Assembly (NCBI GenBank): GCA_902551695.1
Contig: CACDEI010000005.1
Location: forward strand, 1-54,842
DNA from: an uncultured Pseudomonadota bacterium
GTDB lineage: Bacteria > Pseudomonadota > Gammaproteobacteria > Ga0077536
Reading direction: 5' to 3'
Length of the DNA stretch: 54,842 nt
Shown here: piece after piece, positions 18,486 through 27,065 of the stretch
Numbering within the stretch: the stretch's first letter is position 1
Layout: each line of letters begins with the position of its first letter
The notes under the pieces: generated by a model
The model's database searches: none
What the model saw: only the letters and a program-made list of their open reading frames with translations
What the model was told of the DNA's origin: nothing
Program-made: the position numbers and the translations under genes

Positions 18486-20381
18486 ATGTTACAAGCAATC
18501 AGAGACAGATCGCAGGGACTGATAGTAGGAGTTATAGTTTTTCTGATTTCCTTGACTTTCGTGCTCGTGGGTGTCCAAGGCTACCTTAGTGGAGACTCAG
18601 ACGTAGTCGTAGCGGATGTTCAAGGCGAAGAGATTTTCCTTTCAGAATTTCAGGTGAGAATCCAAGAGCTAAAGAGGAGAACAGAGGAACTCACCGGCCA
18701 GGAGTCTGATGTGGATTTTTGGACAACCAGCGCTGTCAAGAACAAGACATTGAATCAGCTGATAGATGAAAAGGTTTTGGATCAATTACTTGAACAAAAC
18801 CTCTTTATGATATCTGATGAGCAAATCGCCTCTCAAGTAAGGGAAATAGAGGCTTTTAAGGAGGAAGGTGCCTTTTCACGAGAGTTGTATGGACGCATGC
18901 TCAGTCTTAATGGATTAACTGTGAGTGCTTTTGAAAATGGGATGCGCCATGACCTTATTAGGTCCAGACTTAGAGCTGGTCTACTTGGATCCGAATTCGT
19001 TACGAATGAGGAGGCTATGTTCATTTATCGGTTGCAGAGGCAAACGCGTGATATTGGATTCGCAATAATTCCGCGTGGTCTTTTTTCAGAAGAGCTAAAG
19101 TTGCAAGATAGTGATATAGAATCTTATTTTGAAAATAGCTCTGAAAATTTCCGTATCCCGGAAAAGCTTTCTGTGATTTATCTAGAGATTTCTCGGGACC
19201 TTATCATGGAAAAGTTAGACACCCCAGATGATGATACGATAGAAAATATTTACCAATCTAGCTTAGACTCCTACCGTATCCCCGAAAAACGCAGGGTTGA
19301 ACATATTTTGTTGGCTAACTCAGCATCTATGGAGCCCGATATAAGGGGTGAGATTGTTCAATCCTTATCTGCTCGCTTTAAAGAGGGTGAGTCGATAGAT
19401 TCGATATTATCGAGTACTGACGATGGTTTCGAGATAGAGGGTGGTACTACTGACTATTTTGAAAGAGGCATGATGGCGCCACAATTTGAAGATGAAGCAT
19501 TCACCCTAGAAATCAATGAGGTGTCTAATCCTTTTACCAGTCAATTTGGAGTCCATCTTATTAAAGTCATCGGAATAGAAGAGGAGCGGATTCCTGAGTT
19601 GGAAGCCGTTTACGATGACGTTGTGGCAGATTTCAAACTTACACAAGCAGAAGAAGAGCTTTTGGAGATGGCAGATAGGCTGTCTGAGATGGCTTATGAA
19701 GAACCAAATTCTTTATCCGGTGCTGCTCTGAGTCTTCAGCTAGAGACAAAAGAGACTCCTTTGCTAGAGAGGACGGAGCTTATTGAAAAATTTAGTTCGA
19801 GTTTTGCTAATAAAATCTTTCAGCCTGAAGTTCTTTTTGAACGGTTGAATTCGGACCTGGTTGAACTGCCTGACGGTCGGTTAGTGGTGGCGCGTGTCAC
19901 CTCTCATTCGCCGTCGGCGATACCAGATTTAGAAGATGTGCGTGAGAGGGTCGAGGCGGATTGGCGTTCAATTAAAGAGCGTGATGCTGCGAAAAAATTT
20001 GGTGAGGCACTGCTAGAGGACATGAGGGGTGGAAACACTTTAAGTCAAATAAAATTAAGAGAGCATGGTCTTGATTGGGAAGTGAAACAAGCCGTTGAGT
20101 TGGAGGACACCCAAATAAACCCACAAATTTTACAAAAATCTTTCGAAGTGACAGTAGCGGACAACAATCCAGAGTATTTTGGGGTTGAGTTGGTGGATGG
20201 AGATTATGCTGTGGTTCGAGTTTCCAATGTGGTGACACCAACCGCAGAATCGATTACTTCTGGAGAGGCCGCCCTTGCTGAGGATGATATGTTGAGGACA
20301 CAGGCAGCTTCAGTTTGGGATTATTTTTCGAAGCTACAACGAGTCGATCTCGATATAGAAATTTATCAAGATCGTTTGTAG
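18486..20381 (+). CDS. ppiD: Periplasmic folding chaperone PpiD (SurA-N/parvulin domains)
   Basis: Inner-membrane-anchored, periplasm-facing chaperone near the Sec translocon. The 631-aa protein starts 'MLQAIRDRSQGLIVG', has one transmembrane helix (about residues 12-33), a SurA-like N-terminal chaperone region, a parvulin-type domain around residues 265-360 ('RVEHILLAN' through 'FGVHLIKVIG'), and a long C-terminal region. The position after lon and tRNAs is the conserved one. It ends 22 bp from the convergent DAACS gene. Confidence 0.93.
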   Translation: MLQAIRDRSQGLIVGVIVFLISLTFVLVGVQGYLSGDSDVVVADVQGEEIFLSEFQVRIQELKRRTEELTGQESDVDFWTTSAVKNKTLNQLIDEKVLDQLLEQNLFMISDEQIASQVREIEAFKEEGAFSRELYGRMLSLNGLTVSAFENGMRHDLIRSRLRAGLLGSEFVTNEEAMFIYRLQRQTRDIGFAIIPRGLFSEELKLQDSDIESYFENSSENFRIPEKLSVIYLEISRDLIMEKLDTPDDDTIENIYQSSLDSYRIPEKRRVEHILLANSASMEPDIRGEIVQSLSARFKEGESIDSILSSTDDGFEIEGGTTDYFERGMMAPQFEDEAFTLEINEVSNPFTSQFGVHLIKVIGIEEERIPELEAVYDDVVADFKLTQAEEELLEMADRLSEMAYEEPNSLSGAALSLQLETKETPLLERTELIEKFSSSFANKIFQPEVLFERLNSDLVELPDGRLVVARVTSHSPSAIPDLEDVRERVEADWRSIKERDAAKKFGEALLEDMRGGNTLSQIKLREHGLDWEVKQAVELEDTQINPQILQKSFEVTVADNNPEYFGVELVDGDYAVVRVSNVVTPTAESITSGEAALAEDDMLRTQAASVWDYFSKLQRVDLDIEIYQDRL

Positions 20382-20403
20382 TCGAAAGGATCATACTGTT
20401 AGG

Positions 20404-21618
20404 TCAGTTTAGGTTTTTCCAAAATCGACTAATTACACTCGCCCCGATGCTGTCGCCCCAAACATTAATTGCAGTTCGAAACCTATCTAAGAACCAATCT
20501 ACTGCCAATAACAGGCCAATTCCTTCTAGCGGGAGATTGACCGCCGTAAGCACTAGTACCATAGTTACCAATCCGGCTTGAGGTATCCCTGCAGCTCCGA
20601 TCGCGGCGAGGGTGGCGGTGATAAAAATTATTCCCTGCTCAATAGCGGACATCTCTATTCCATAGGCTTGCGCAATAAACATAACTGCAACTGCCTCATA
20701 AAGTGCAGTACCGTCCATATTTATCGTTGCTCCTAAAGGTAAAACAAATTTGATCGACCTGTCTTCTACTCCGGCTTCCTTTAAGCAATCCATGGTAATC
20801 GGTAATGTTGCTGATGAACTAGCTGTACCAAAGGCTGTAAGGAGTGCTCTTGAAACACTTAGAAAATGCTTAAGACCTCCTCCTGCTACTAAGGCTAGAA
20901 ATACGAAAAGCAAGAAAAAATGAATCAGAAGACCTAATAAAACAGCAAAGACATACTTTCCTATAGCCATTATTTCCAACCAGAAGGCCTCCCCACCACC
21001 AGCGGCGCCTAATCTCGCGCTTACAAGACAAAATATTCCTATCGGTGCGAAGATCATCAGCCAGCTGACTATTTTCATCATAGTCTCATTTAGCCCATCA
21101 AAGAACTCAATGAGCGGTTTTCCCTTTTGTCCTGTAGTGCTTAAAGCAGCCGCGAACAAAAGTGAAAACACTATGATTGGCAACAACTTAGTTTGGGCAG
21201 CCGCTTCTATTAGATTTGGGGCTATCATTGATAGGGGGATATCAGTCAGCTTAGGCGCTTCACCGTGGTCTGTCCCGCGGGTTGCCACTTCTTCAGAAAT
21301 AGAGAACTGTTCTCCTGGTTGGATGATATTGACTACCATTAGCCCCACGAACACTGCTACTGCTGTGGTGGTTAAGTAGTAGCCAATTGTGACACCACCA
21401 ATTTTCCCTAGCTTTCTCACGTCGCCAAGTGAGCAGACACCGCAGATAACAGCCGAAACTATCAGCGGTATAATGGTCATTTTTAGAGCATTTAAAAACA
21501 AAGTCCCAATCCATTCGACCTTTGTCATGCTTGTACCCAGCCAAGTACCAAAAAACAGAGCAAGGATTACCGCTGCTAATATTCCCCAGATTAAATTATT
21601 GGCACTCTTCACAGACAT
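20404..21618 (-). CDS. Dicarboxylate/amino acid:cation symporter (DAACS family)
   Basis: Inner-membrane GltP/DctA-like symporter of 404 aa. It has the serine-rich re-entrant loop motif 'GTASSSATLPITMDC' and the substrate-binding helix 'GATINMDGTALYEAV', both diagnostic for the family, plus the N-terminal 'TKVEWIGTLFLNALKMTIIPL'. GGGAG stands eight bases before the ATG. Glutamate, aspartate or C4-dicarboxylates are possible substrates and cannot be separated by eye. Confidence 0.93.
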   Translation of the reverse strand: MSVKSANNLIWGILAAVILALFFGTWLGTSMTKVEWIGTLFLNALKMTIIPLIVSAVICGVCSLGDVRKLGKIGGVTIGYYLTTTAVAVFVGLMVVNIIQPGEQFSISEEVATRGTDHGEAPKLTDIPLSMIAPNLIEAAAQTKLLPIIVFSLLFAAALSTTGQKGKPLIEFFDGLNETMMKIVSWLMIFAPIGIFCLVSARLGAAGGGEAFWLEIMAIGKYVFAVLLGLLIHFFLLFVFLALVAGGGLKHFLSVSRALLTAFGTASSSATLPITMDCLKEAGVEDRSIKFVLPLGATINMDGTALYEAVAVMFIAQAYGIEMSAIEQGIIFITATLAAIGAAGIPQAGLVTMVLVLTAVNLPLEGIGLLLAVDWFLDRFRTAINVWGDSIGASVISRFWKNLN

Positions 21619-21637
21619 TCAAAAAACTCCCACAAAA

Positions 21638-22417
21638 TTAAAGTTCAGTCATTCCAGTGATATTGTAACCGCAATCTACATAAGTAATTTCTCCGGTAAT
21701 ACCTGAGGCTAAATCGGAACATAAAAAGGAAGCAGCGTTACCAACTTCTTCAATAGTAACGTTCCTTCTTAGGGGTGATGTTTTCTCTACATATTCTAAA
21801 AAACGCCGCAGATCTTTCACACCAGACGCAGCGAGTGTCCTGATGGGCCCAGCGGAAATCGCGTTCACCCGAATATTATCTGGACCTAATTGATTAGCGA
21901 TGTACCTTACATTAGCCTCTAAGCTAGCTTTCGCAGGGCCCATTATGTTGTAACTAGGCATGGCTTTCATCGCCCCGATGTACGATAAAGTGAGCATAGA
22001 CCCTTTCTCATTTATCAGCCTTCTGGCAGATTTAGCCAGGGCTGCGAAGCTGTATGCGCTTGTCTCATGAGCTATTCGGAAGCCTTCTCTGTCTAAGTTG
22101 TCTAGGTATCCCCCTTGAAGCAATTCTCGAGGTGCGTATGCAATAGAATGGACAAGAATATCAAAATGACCCCATTTATTTTCCAAAGTGGAAAATGTGT
22201 CTCCGATGCTGTCATCGTGGTCAACGTCGCACTCTAGCGCGAAAGTTGCGGACAGTTCTTCTGCAAAACCTTCTACGCGGCCTTTAAAACGTTCTGTTTG
22301 ATAGGTTAGTCCAATTTCTGCCCCCTCTCTTTTCATGGCTTGTGCAATACCCCAAGCTATCGACTTTTTGCTCGCAATTCCTAATATCAATGCCTTTTTC
22401 CCTTCGAGTATACCCAT
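21638..22417 (-). CDS. fabI: Enoyl-[acyl-carrier-protein] reductase (NADH)
   Basis: Catalyses the last reduction of each fatty-acid elongation cycle and is the triclosan target. It is an atypical short-chain dehydrogenase: N-terminal 'ALILGIASKKSIAWGIA' nucleotide loop, 'SIAYAPRELLQGGYLD', and the active-site Tyr and Lys seven residues apart in 'SYNIMGPAKASLE'. The 'AGPIRTLAASGV' segment is characteristic of FabI. At 259 aa it is full length. It lies 19 bp upstream of the DAACS gene on the same strand. Confidence 0.96.
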   Translation of the reverse strand: MGILEGKKALILGIASKKSIAWGIAQAMKREGAEIGLTYQTERFKGRVEGFAEELSATFALECDVDHDDSIGDTFSTLENKWGHFDILVHSIAYAPRELLQGGYLDNLDREGFRIAHETSAYSFAALAKSARRLINEKGSMLTLSYIGAMKAMPSYNIMGPAKASLEANVRYIANQLGPDNIRVNAISAGPIRTLAASGVKDLRRFLEYVEKTSPLRRNVTIEEVGNAASFLCSDLASGITGEITYVDCGYNITGMTEL

Positions 22418-22531
22418 CGCTATTTACAACCTGTAAGTTAAAAAAATTAGTTTTCCTGCCTTGGTTAAGTGTAACCTTTTAAAGTAAAGTTTATAATTAC
22501 AATATTAAGAAAATTTCTTTAGGAATCGTAA

Positions 22532-24655
22532 TTGAAAAACTTTTGTTTTGCTTTTTGTATAACATTATTTGTTATTACGACAGTGGGTTGTTCCTCCCCC
22601 TGGAATGACCCTCACTCAAAAGAGGGCGAGGAGAAAATGACATTTCATAGCTCTTTCTCCGAGAGACCTAAACATCTCGATCCTGTGTCATCTTACAGCG
22701 AAAACGAAGCTAGGTTCAACGCACAAATTTATGAGCCTGTGGTTCAATATCACTATACAAAAACCCCCTATCAGCTTGTTCCTCTGACTGGGACAGAACT
22801 TCCCTCGGCGAGCTACTTCGATGAGAATGGAAAAAAATTGGGAAGATCTGCTGATTCAAGCGAGGTAGCCTTTACTGTCTACGAGATAGAAATTAGAAAG
22901 GGCATATTGTTCCAGCCTCATCCATCGTTTGCAAAGAATGGCTCTGGAGAATTTATCTATCAAAACCTTAGCGAGGCTGATCTTGAAAAAATTAATAAAA
23001 TAGGCGATTTCGTTAACACTGGCTCAAGAGAACTGGTAGCTGAGGACTATGTATACCAGATTAAGCGTCTGGTGCATCCAAAGTTACACTCTCCCGTAGC
23101 AGGGTTCATGGGTAAGCACATAATAGGCTTGTCGAAGTTAGCTGACGCGCTTCGGGTTGCTGATAGTGAAGGTAAACTCATAGATTTAAGAGAATTTGAG
23201 TTTGAAGGTGCTAAGGCAACAGGGAGATATAAATTCGAGATAAAAATTAAAGGAAAATATCCGCAATTCAAATATTGGTTAGCTATGTCATTCTTTGCGC
23301 CAGTTCCTTGGGAGGCAGAACAATTCTATTCCCAAAAAGGGATGAAAGAGAGGAATCTAACTTTTGATTGGTATCCGGTTGGAACGGGCCCGTTCATGCT
23401 CACTGAAAATAATCCTAATCGTCGGATAGTTTTAAAACGCAACCCTAACTACAGGATAGAATATCATCCTGCCGATTTAGAGAAAGAAAAAGCAAGGAGA
23501 CTGCCGCTTGTTAAAAAGGCACTTTTTAGTTTGGAAAAAGAGTCTATTCCGGAGTGGACAAAATTTTTACAAGGTTATTATGATACTTCGGGTGTTTTGT
23601 CAGACAGCTTCGATCAGGTGATCACATTTAATAGTCGTGGAGATTTTCGGCTTGCCCAAGAGATGGTAAACAAGGGAATCAGACTGGAAAAGGCTGTCAA
23701 ACCTTCTAGCTCTTACATGGGTTTTAACATGACGGATCCAGTTGTGGGTGGTTATTCGAGGCGTGCAAAACTACTTCGACAGGCTATCTCCATAGCTGTT
23801 GATTATGAAGAGTTATTATCAATCTTTGCAAATGGTCGGGGATTGGCTGCACAAGGGCCGATACCGCCTGGAATATTCGGTTACGTGGCAGGGGAAGAAG
23901 GTGTTAACAAAAATGTCTACGATTGGATAGAGGGAGAAGCTAAGAGAAAGTCGGAAGAAGTAGCTCGCTCACTTTTGGCGGAGGCCGGTTATCCAGACGG
24001 ACGTGAGTTGGGAAAAGATGGCCCTTTGACTTTATATTATGATACGGTATCTAGCGGAGCTGGCAGCAAGGCTATCTTAAACTGGTATCGTAAACAGTTT
24101 AAAAAATTAGGGATCGAGTTGGTAGTGAGGGCTACGGACTACAATCGGTTCCAGGAAAAAATAAGAAAGGGGACAGCCCAAATATTTAGCTGGGGATGGA
24201 ACGCGGATTACCCCGATCCGGAAAATTTTTTGTTTCTACTTTATGGGCCGAATTCTAAAATTGTCTCGCAAGGTGAAAATGCGGTCAATTATCAAAATGA
24301 CGAATACGATCGCTTGTTTGCTTTAATGCGAGTATCCCCAAACGGACCTGCCCGCCAGAGACTAATCAACCGAATGGTAGAAATTCTGAGGGAGGATGCC
24401 CCATGGCTATGGGGTTTTCATCCAACAGCTTTTGTTTTATCGCATGGGTGGGTGAGCGATGCTAAGCCTAATTTGATGGCTAGAAACACGCTAAAGTACA
24501 GAGGCATAGATACAAAAAGTAGGGCCGAAATGCGTAAGAAATGGAACAAACCCGTGATTTGGCCTGTCGTGATAATCCTCTCCCTCCTAGTTATTTTTGC
24601 TATACCAGCTGTTTTTGTCTATCGGCAGCATCAAGGAGCGCGGATCAAGTGCTGA
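22532..24655 (+). CDS. Peptide ABC transporter substrate-binding lipoprotein (SBP family 5) with C-terminal membrane helix
   Basis: Extracellular solute-binding family 5 protein, 707 aa, starting at a TTG with AGGAA upstream. The signal peptide ends in a lipobox 'TTVGC' (Cys20), predicting lipid anchoring. The body has SBP_bac_5 features: 'EDYVYQIKRLVHP', 'YPVGTGPFMLTENNPNRRIVLKRNPNY', 'FSWGWNADYPDPENFLFLLYGP'. Unusually, a second hydrophobic helix lies at the very C-terminus (about residues 675-697), so the protein may be anchored at both ends. It overlaps the permease start, forming the first gene of a four-gene transporter operon. Confidence 0.88.
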   Translation: MKNFCFAFCITLFVITTVGCSSPWNDPHSKEGEEKMTFHSSFSERPKHLDPVSSYSENEARFNAQIYEPVVQYHYTKTPYQLVPLTGTELPSASYFDENGKKLGRSADSSEVAFTVYEIEIRKGILFQPHPSFAKNGSGEFIYQNLSEADLEKINKIGDFVNTGSRELVAEDYVYQIKRLVHPKLHSPVAGFMGKHIIGLSKLADALRVADSEGKLIDLREFEFEGAKATGRYKFEIKIKGKYPQFKYWLAMSFFAPVPWEAEQFYSQKGMKERNLTFDWYPVGTGPFMLTENNPNRRIVLKRNPNYRIEYHPADLEKEKARRLPLVKKALFSLEKESIPEWTKFLQGYYDTSGVLSDSFDQVITFNSRGDFRLAQEMVNKGIRLEKAVKPSSSYMGFNMTDPVVGGYSRRAKLLRQAISIAVDYEELLSIFANGRGLAAQGPIPPGIFGYVAGEEGVNKNVYDWIEGEAKRKSEEVARSLLAEAGYPDGRELGKDGPLTLYYDTVSSGAGSKAILNWYRKQFKKLGIELVVRATDYNRFQEKIRKGTAQIFSWGWNADYPDPENFLFLLYGPNSKIVSQGENAVNYQNDEYDRLFALMRVSPNGPARQRLINRMVEILREDAPWLWGFHPTAFVLSHGWVSDAKPNLMARNTLKYRGIDTKSRAEMRKKWNKPVIWPVVIILSLLVIFAIPAVFVYRQHQGARIKC

Positions 24656-25626
24656 TCTATATCTTAAGACGTTTCCTTTACGCTATTCCTATTTTGCTAA
24701 CTGTGAACGTGCTTACTTTTATATTGTTTTTTGTCGTCAATTCACCAGACGATATGGCTAGACTACACCTGGGTCAAAAGCATGTTACTCAGGAGTCTAT
24801 CGAAAAATGGAAGGCAAGCAGAGGATATGATAAGCCATTGCTATGGAACATCGACGAAGATGGGCTTACAAAAGTAAAGAAGACAATTTTTTATGATCAC
24901 ACTGTGAAACTATTTTTCTTTGAATTTGGTCAATCTGACAGTGGCCGAGATATAGGGTTCGATATCACTCAAAGAATGTGGCCTAGTTTGGCAATTGCTG
25001 TGCCAGTGCTATTAATTGGTTTAATGGTGACTCTAACTTTAGCATTAATAATTTCTTTTTTTCGAGCTACTTATATCGATACCTTTGGAGTTGTAATCTG
25101 TGTTGTTATGATGTCTGTTTCAGGTTTGTTTTACATTATAGGCGGGCAATATTTAGCAGGAAAGCTATTAAGACTAGTGCCTATCTCAGGGTATGAAGAA
25201 GGCCTGATATCTATAAAGTTTGTTATTTTGCCCGTGATTATTGGAGTATTGTCGGGTCTAGGGGCTAGTACTAGATGGTATAGAACTATTTTTTTAGAGG
25301 AAATTAATAAAGACTATGTGCGGACTGCTCGGGCGAAGGGCCTCTCAGATGCGATGGTAATGTATTCTCACGTCCTGCGTAATGCCCTCATACCAATACT
25401 TACCGGTGTGGTCGTGGTATTGCCTTCCCTTTTCCTAGGTAGTTTGATTACAGAGGCATTCTTTGGAATACCGGGATTAGGAAGTTACACTATAGAAGCC
25501 ATTCAGTCACAAGATTTTGCGATTGTGAGGTCAATGGTTTTCTTGGGCTCAGTTTTATATATTCTGGGTCTAATATTGACAGATATTTCCTACACCATTG
25601 CAGATCCTCGAGTGCGGCTAGACTAA
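24649..25626 (+). CDS. Peptide ABC transporter permease (DppB/YejB type)
   Basis: Inner-membrane permease, 325 aa from a GTG at 24649 that overlaps the end of the binding-protein gene; AAGGAG lies ten bases upstream. The N-terminus 'LIYILRRFLYAIPILLTV' is the classic DppB start. The cytoplasmic EAA loop reads 'DYVRTARAKGLSDAMVMYSHVLRNALIP' in pieces, followed by 'GIPGLGSYTIEAIQSQDF'. A long soluble loop after the first helix carries 'KWKASRGYDKPL', as in YejB-like subunits. It forms a heterodimer with the next gene's product. Confidence 0.9.
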   Translation: MLIYILRRFLYAIPILLTVNVLTFILFFVVNSPDDMARLHLGQKHVTQESIEKWKASRGYDKPLLWNIDEDGLTKVKKTIFYDHTVKLFFFEFGQSDSGRDIGFDITQRMWPSLAIAVPVLLIGLMVTLTLALIISFFRATYIDTFGVVICVVMMSVSGLFYIIGGQYLAGKLLRLVPISGYEEGLISIKFVILPVIIGVLSGLGASTRWYRTIFLEEINKDYVRTARAKGLSDAMVMYSHVLRNALIPILTGVVVVLPSLFLGSLITEAFFGIPGLGSYTIEAIQSQDFAIVRSMVFLGSVLYILGLILTDISYTIADPRVRLD

Positions 25627-25647
25627 TATCCGAAAAGGAAGATTGGA

Positions 25648-27027
25648 ATGGACCTCATTATTTTAAAGACAGATTTTCTATTCTTATTAGTCTTGGCAGG
25701 CGTAGTAGGATATGTGTTCATTGTTTTGAGGGACGATAACCTCTCAAGAACTTGGAAGAAAGTGTTTCAAAGACCTCTAGCTGCCTCAGCTGCTTTAATA
25801 TTCACTTTTTATATTTTGATTGCAGCACTAGATTCGATCCATTTTAAGCTGACAGCACAAGATAGGGTTGGTTCTGGAGAGATCCTCAGCGTGTTAGACA
25901 TTGTTCTGTGGGATGTTAAGGTAAATGTCGAGAAAACCTATTCCGCCCCGCTTGCTTATCGGAGTTTTTCTAAAGAAAGTTTACAGCTTGAAAATGGGAA
26001 AATCGTGAGGGATTACCCTAGGTTGTTTTACGGTGGGGCTCATCTCATTGACCCAGAAAAAAATCATCATTCTGATCTTAGTAGGCTAATAGCGATGGGT
26101 TTAATATCGGGGGTTGCTCTTTGGTTGGGGGCGGTAGGGATTCTTGTCATTTTACTAAAGTCCTCAGGGAGGGGTAATGTTGCTAGGGTTATCATATATG
26201 GAGAAAGTATTTATCCCTTTAGGGCTATATTGTTAACTCTTGCATTGGTTTTTCTATTGGTTGGCCTCTTTATCTCTCTTTCTCCTCACTATCATATTTT
26301 AGGAACAGATAAGGTAGGAAATGACGTTCTCTATCAAGGAATAAAAAGTATTAGAACAGGCGTTTTAATCGGAACCTTGACTACCATAGTGATTCTTCCA
26401 TTTGCGCTCTTTTTGGGGATTTGCGCGGGCTATTTCAGAGGTTGGGTTGACGATCTGGTACAATTTCTCTACACCACCTTATCATCGATACCGGGTGTTT
26501 TGTTGATTGCCGCCTCTGCGCTAATGCTAGAGATATACATGGCAAAGCATGCAGATACTTATTCCAGTTTGATTATTAGAGCCGACGTACGTCTTCTGGC
26601 TTTGTGTCTGATTCTTGGGGTAACTGCCTGGACTGGCTTGTGTCGTTATTTAAGAGCAGAGACTTTAAAACTGAGAGAAATGGACTTTGTAAATGCTGCC
26701 AAGGCTTTTGGAACTCCCGCAAGAACGATCCTGGCCAGGCATGTTACACCGAATGTTATGCACATTGTTATGATAGCGATAGTACTGGATTTTAGTGGGT
26801 TGGTTTTAGCCGAGGCCGCACTGACCTATATTGATATCGGTGTGGATCAGAGCACAGAATCCTGGGGTAATATGATAAACGGCGCTCGGTTAGAGCTAGC
26901 TAGGGAACCAGTGGTTTGGTGGTCTTTATTGACAGCTTTTTTGTTTATGCTGGTTCTAGTTCTAGCAGCAAATATCTTCGCGGATGCAGTTAGAGATGCT
27001 TTCGATCCACGAATCAAGGATCGGTAA
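25648..27027 (+). CDS. Peptide ABC transporter permease (DppC/YejE type), extended
   Basis: A 459-aa permease, much longer than a typical DppC (about 300 aa). The extra length is N-terminal: two hydrophobic helices flank a soluble segment of about 80 residues (about 65-145), followed by another helix pair before the canonical part starting 'YHILGTDKVGNDVLYQGIKSIRTG'. The EAA loop is 'MDFVNAAKAFGTPARTILARHVTPN' in part, and the C-terminus 'DAVRDAFDPRIK' is diagnostic. A similar extended organisation is known in YejE. Confidence 0.88.
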   Translation: MDLIILKTDFLFLLVLAGVVGYVFIVLRDDNLSRTWKKVFQRPLAASAALIFTFYILIAALDSIHFKLTAQDRVGSGEILSVLDIVLWDVKVNVEKTYSAPLAYRSFSKESLQLENGKIVRDYPRLFYGGAHLIDPEKNHHSDLSRLIAMGLISGVALWLGAVGILVILLKSSGRGNVARVIIYGESIYPFRAILLTLALVFLLVGLFISLSPHYHILGTDKVGNDVLYQGIKSIRTGVLIGTLTTIVILPFALFLGICAGYFRGWVDDLVQFLYTTLSSIPGVLLIAASALMLEIYMAKHADTYSSLIIRADVRLLALCLILGVTAWTGLCRYLRAETLKLREMDFVNAAKAFGTPARTILARHVTPNVMHIVMIAIVLDFSGLVLAEAALTYIDIGVDQSTESWGNMINGARLELAREPVVWWSLLTAFLFMLVLVLAANIFADAVRDAFDPRIKDR

Positions 27028-27065
27028 ACTTCTTTTAATAACACGACAAACAATTGGAGATATAA

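Noticed and set aside
24541..24648. Permease start at the ATG 108 bp upstream
   Set aside because: It would overlap the end of the binding-protein gene by over 100 bp and add a non-permease N-terminus; the GTG at 24649 has AAGGAG and gives the standard start.
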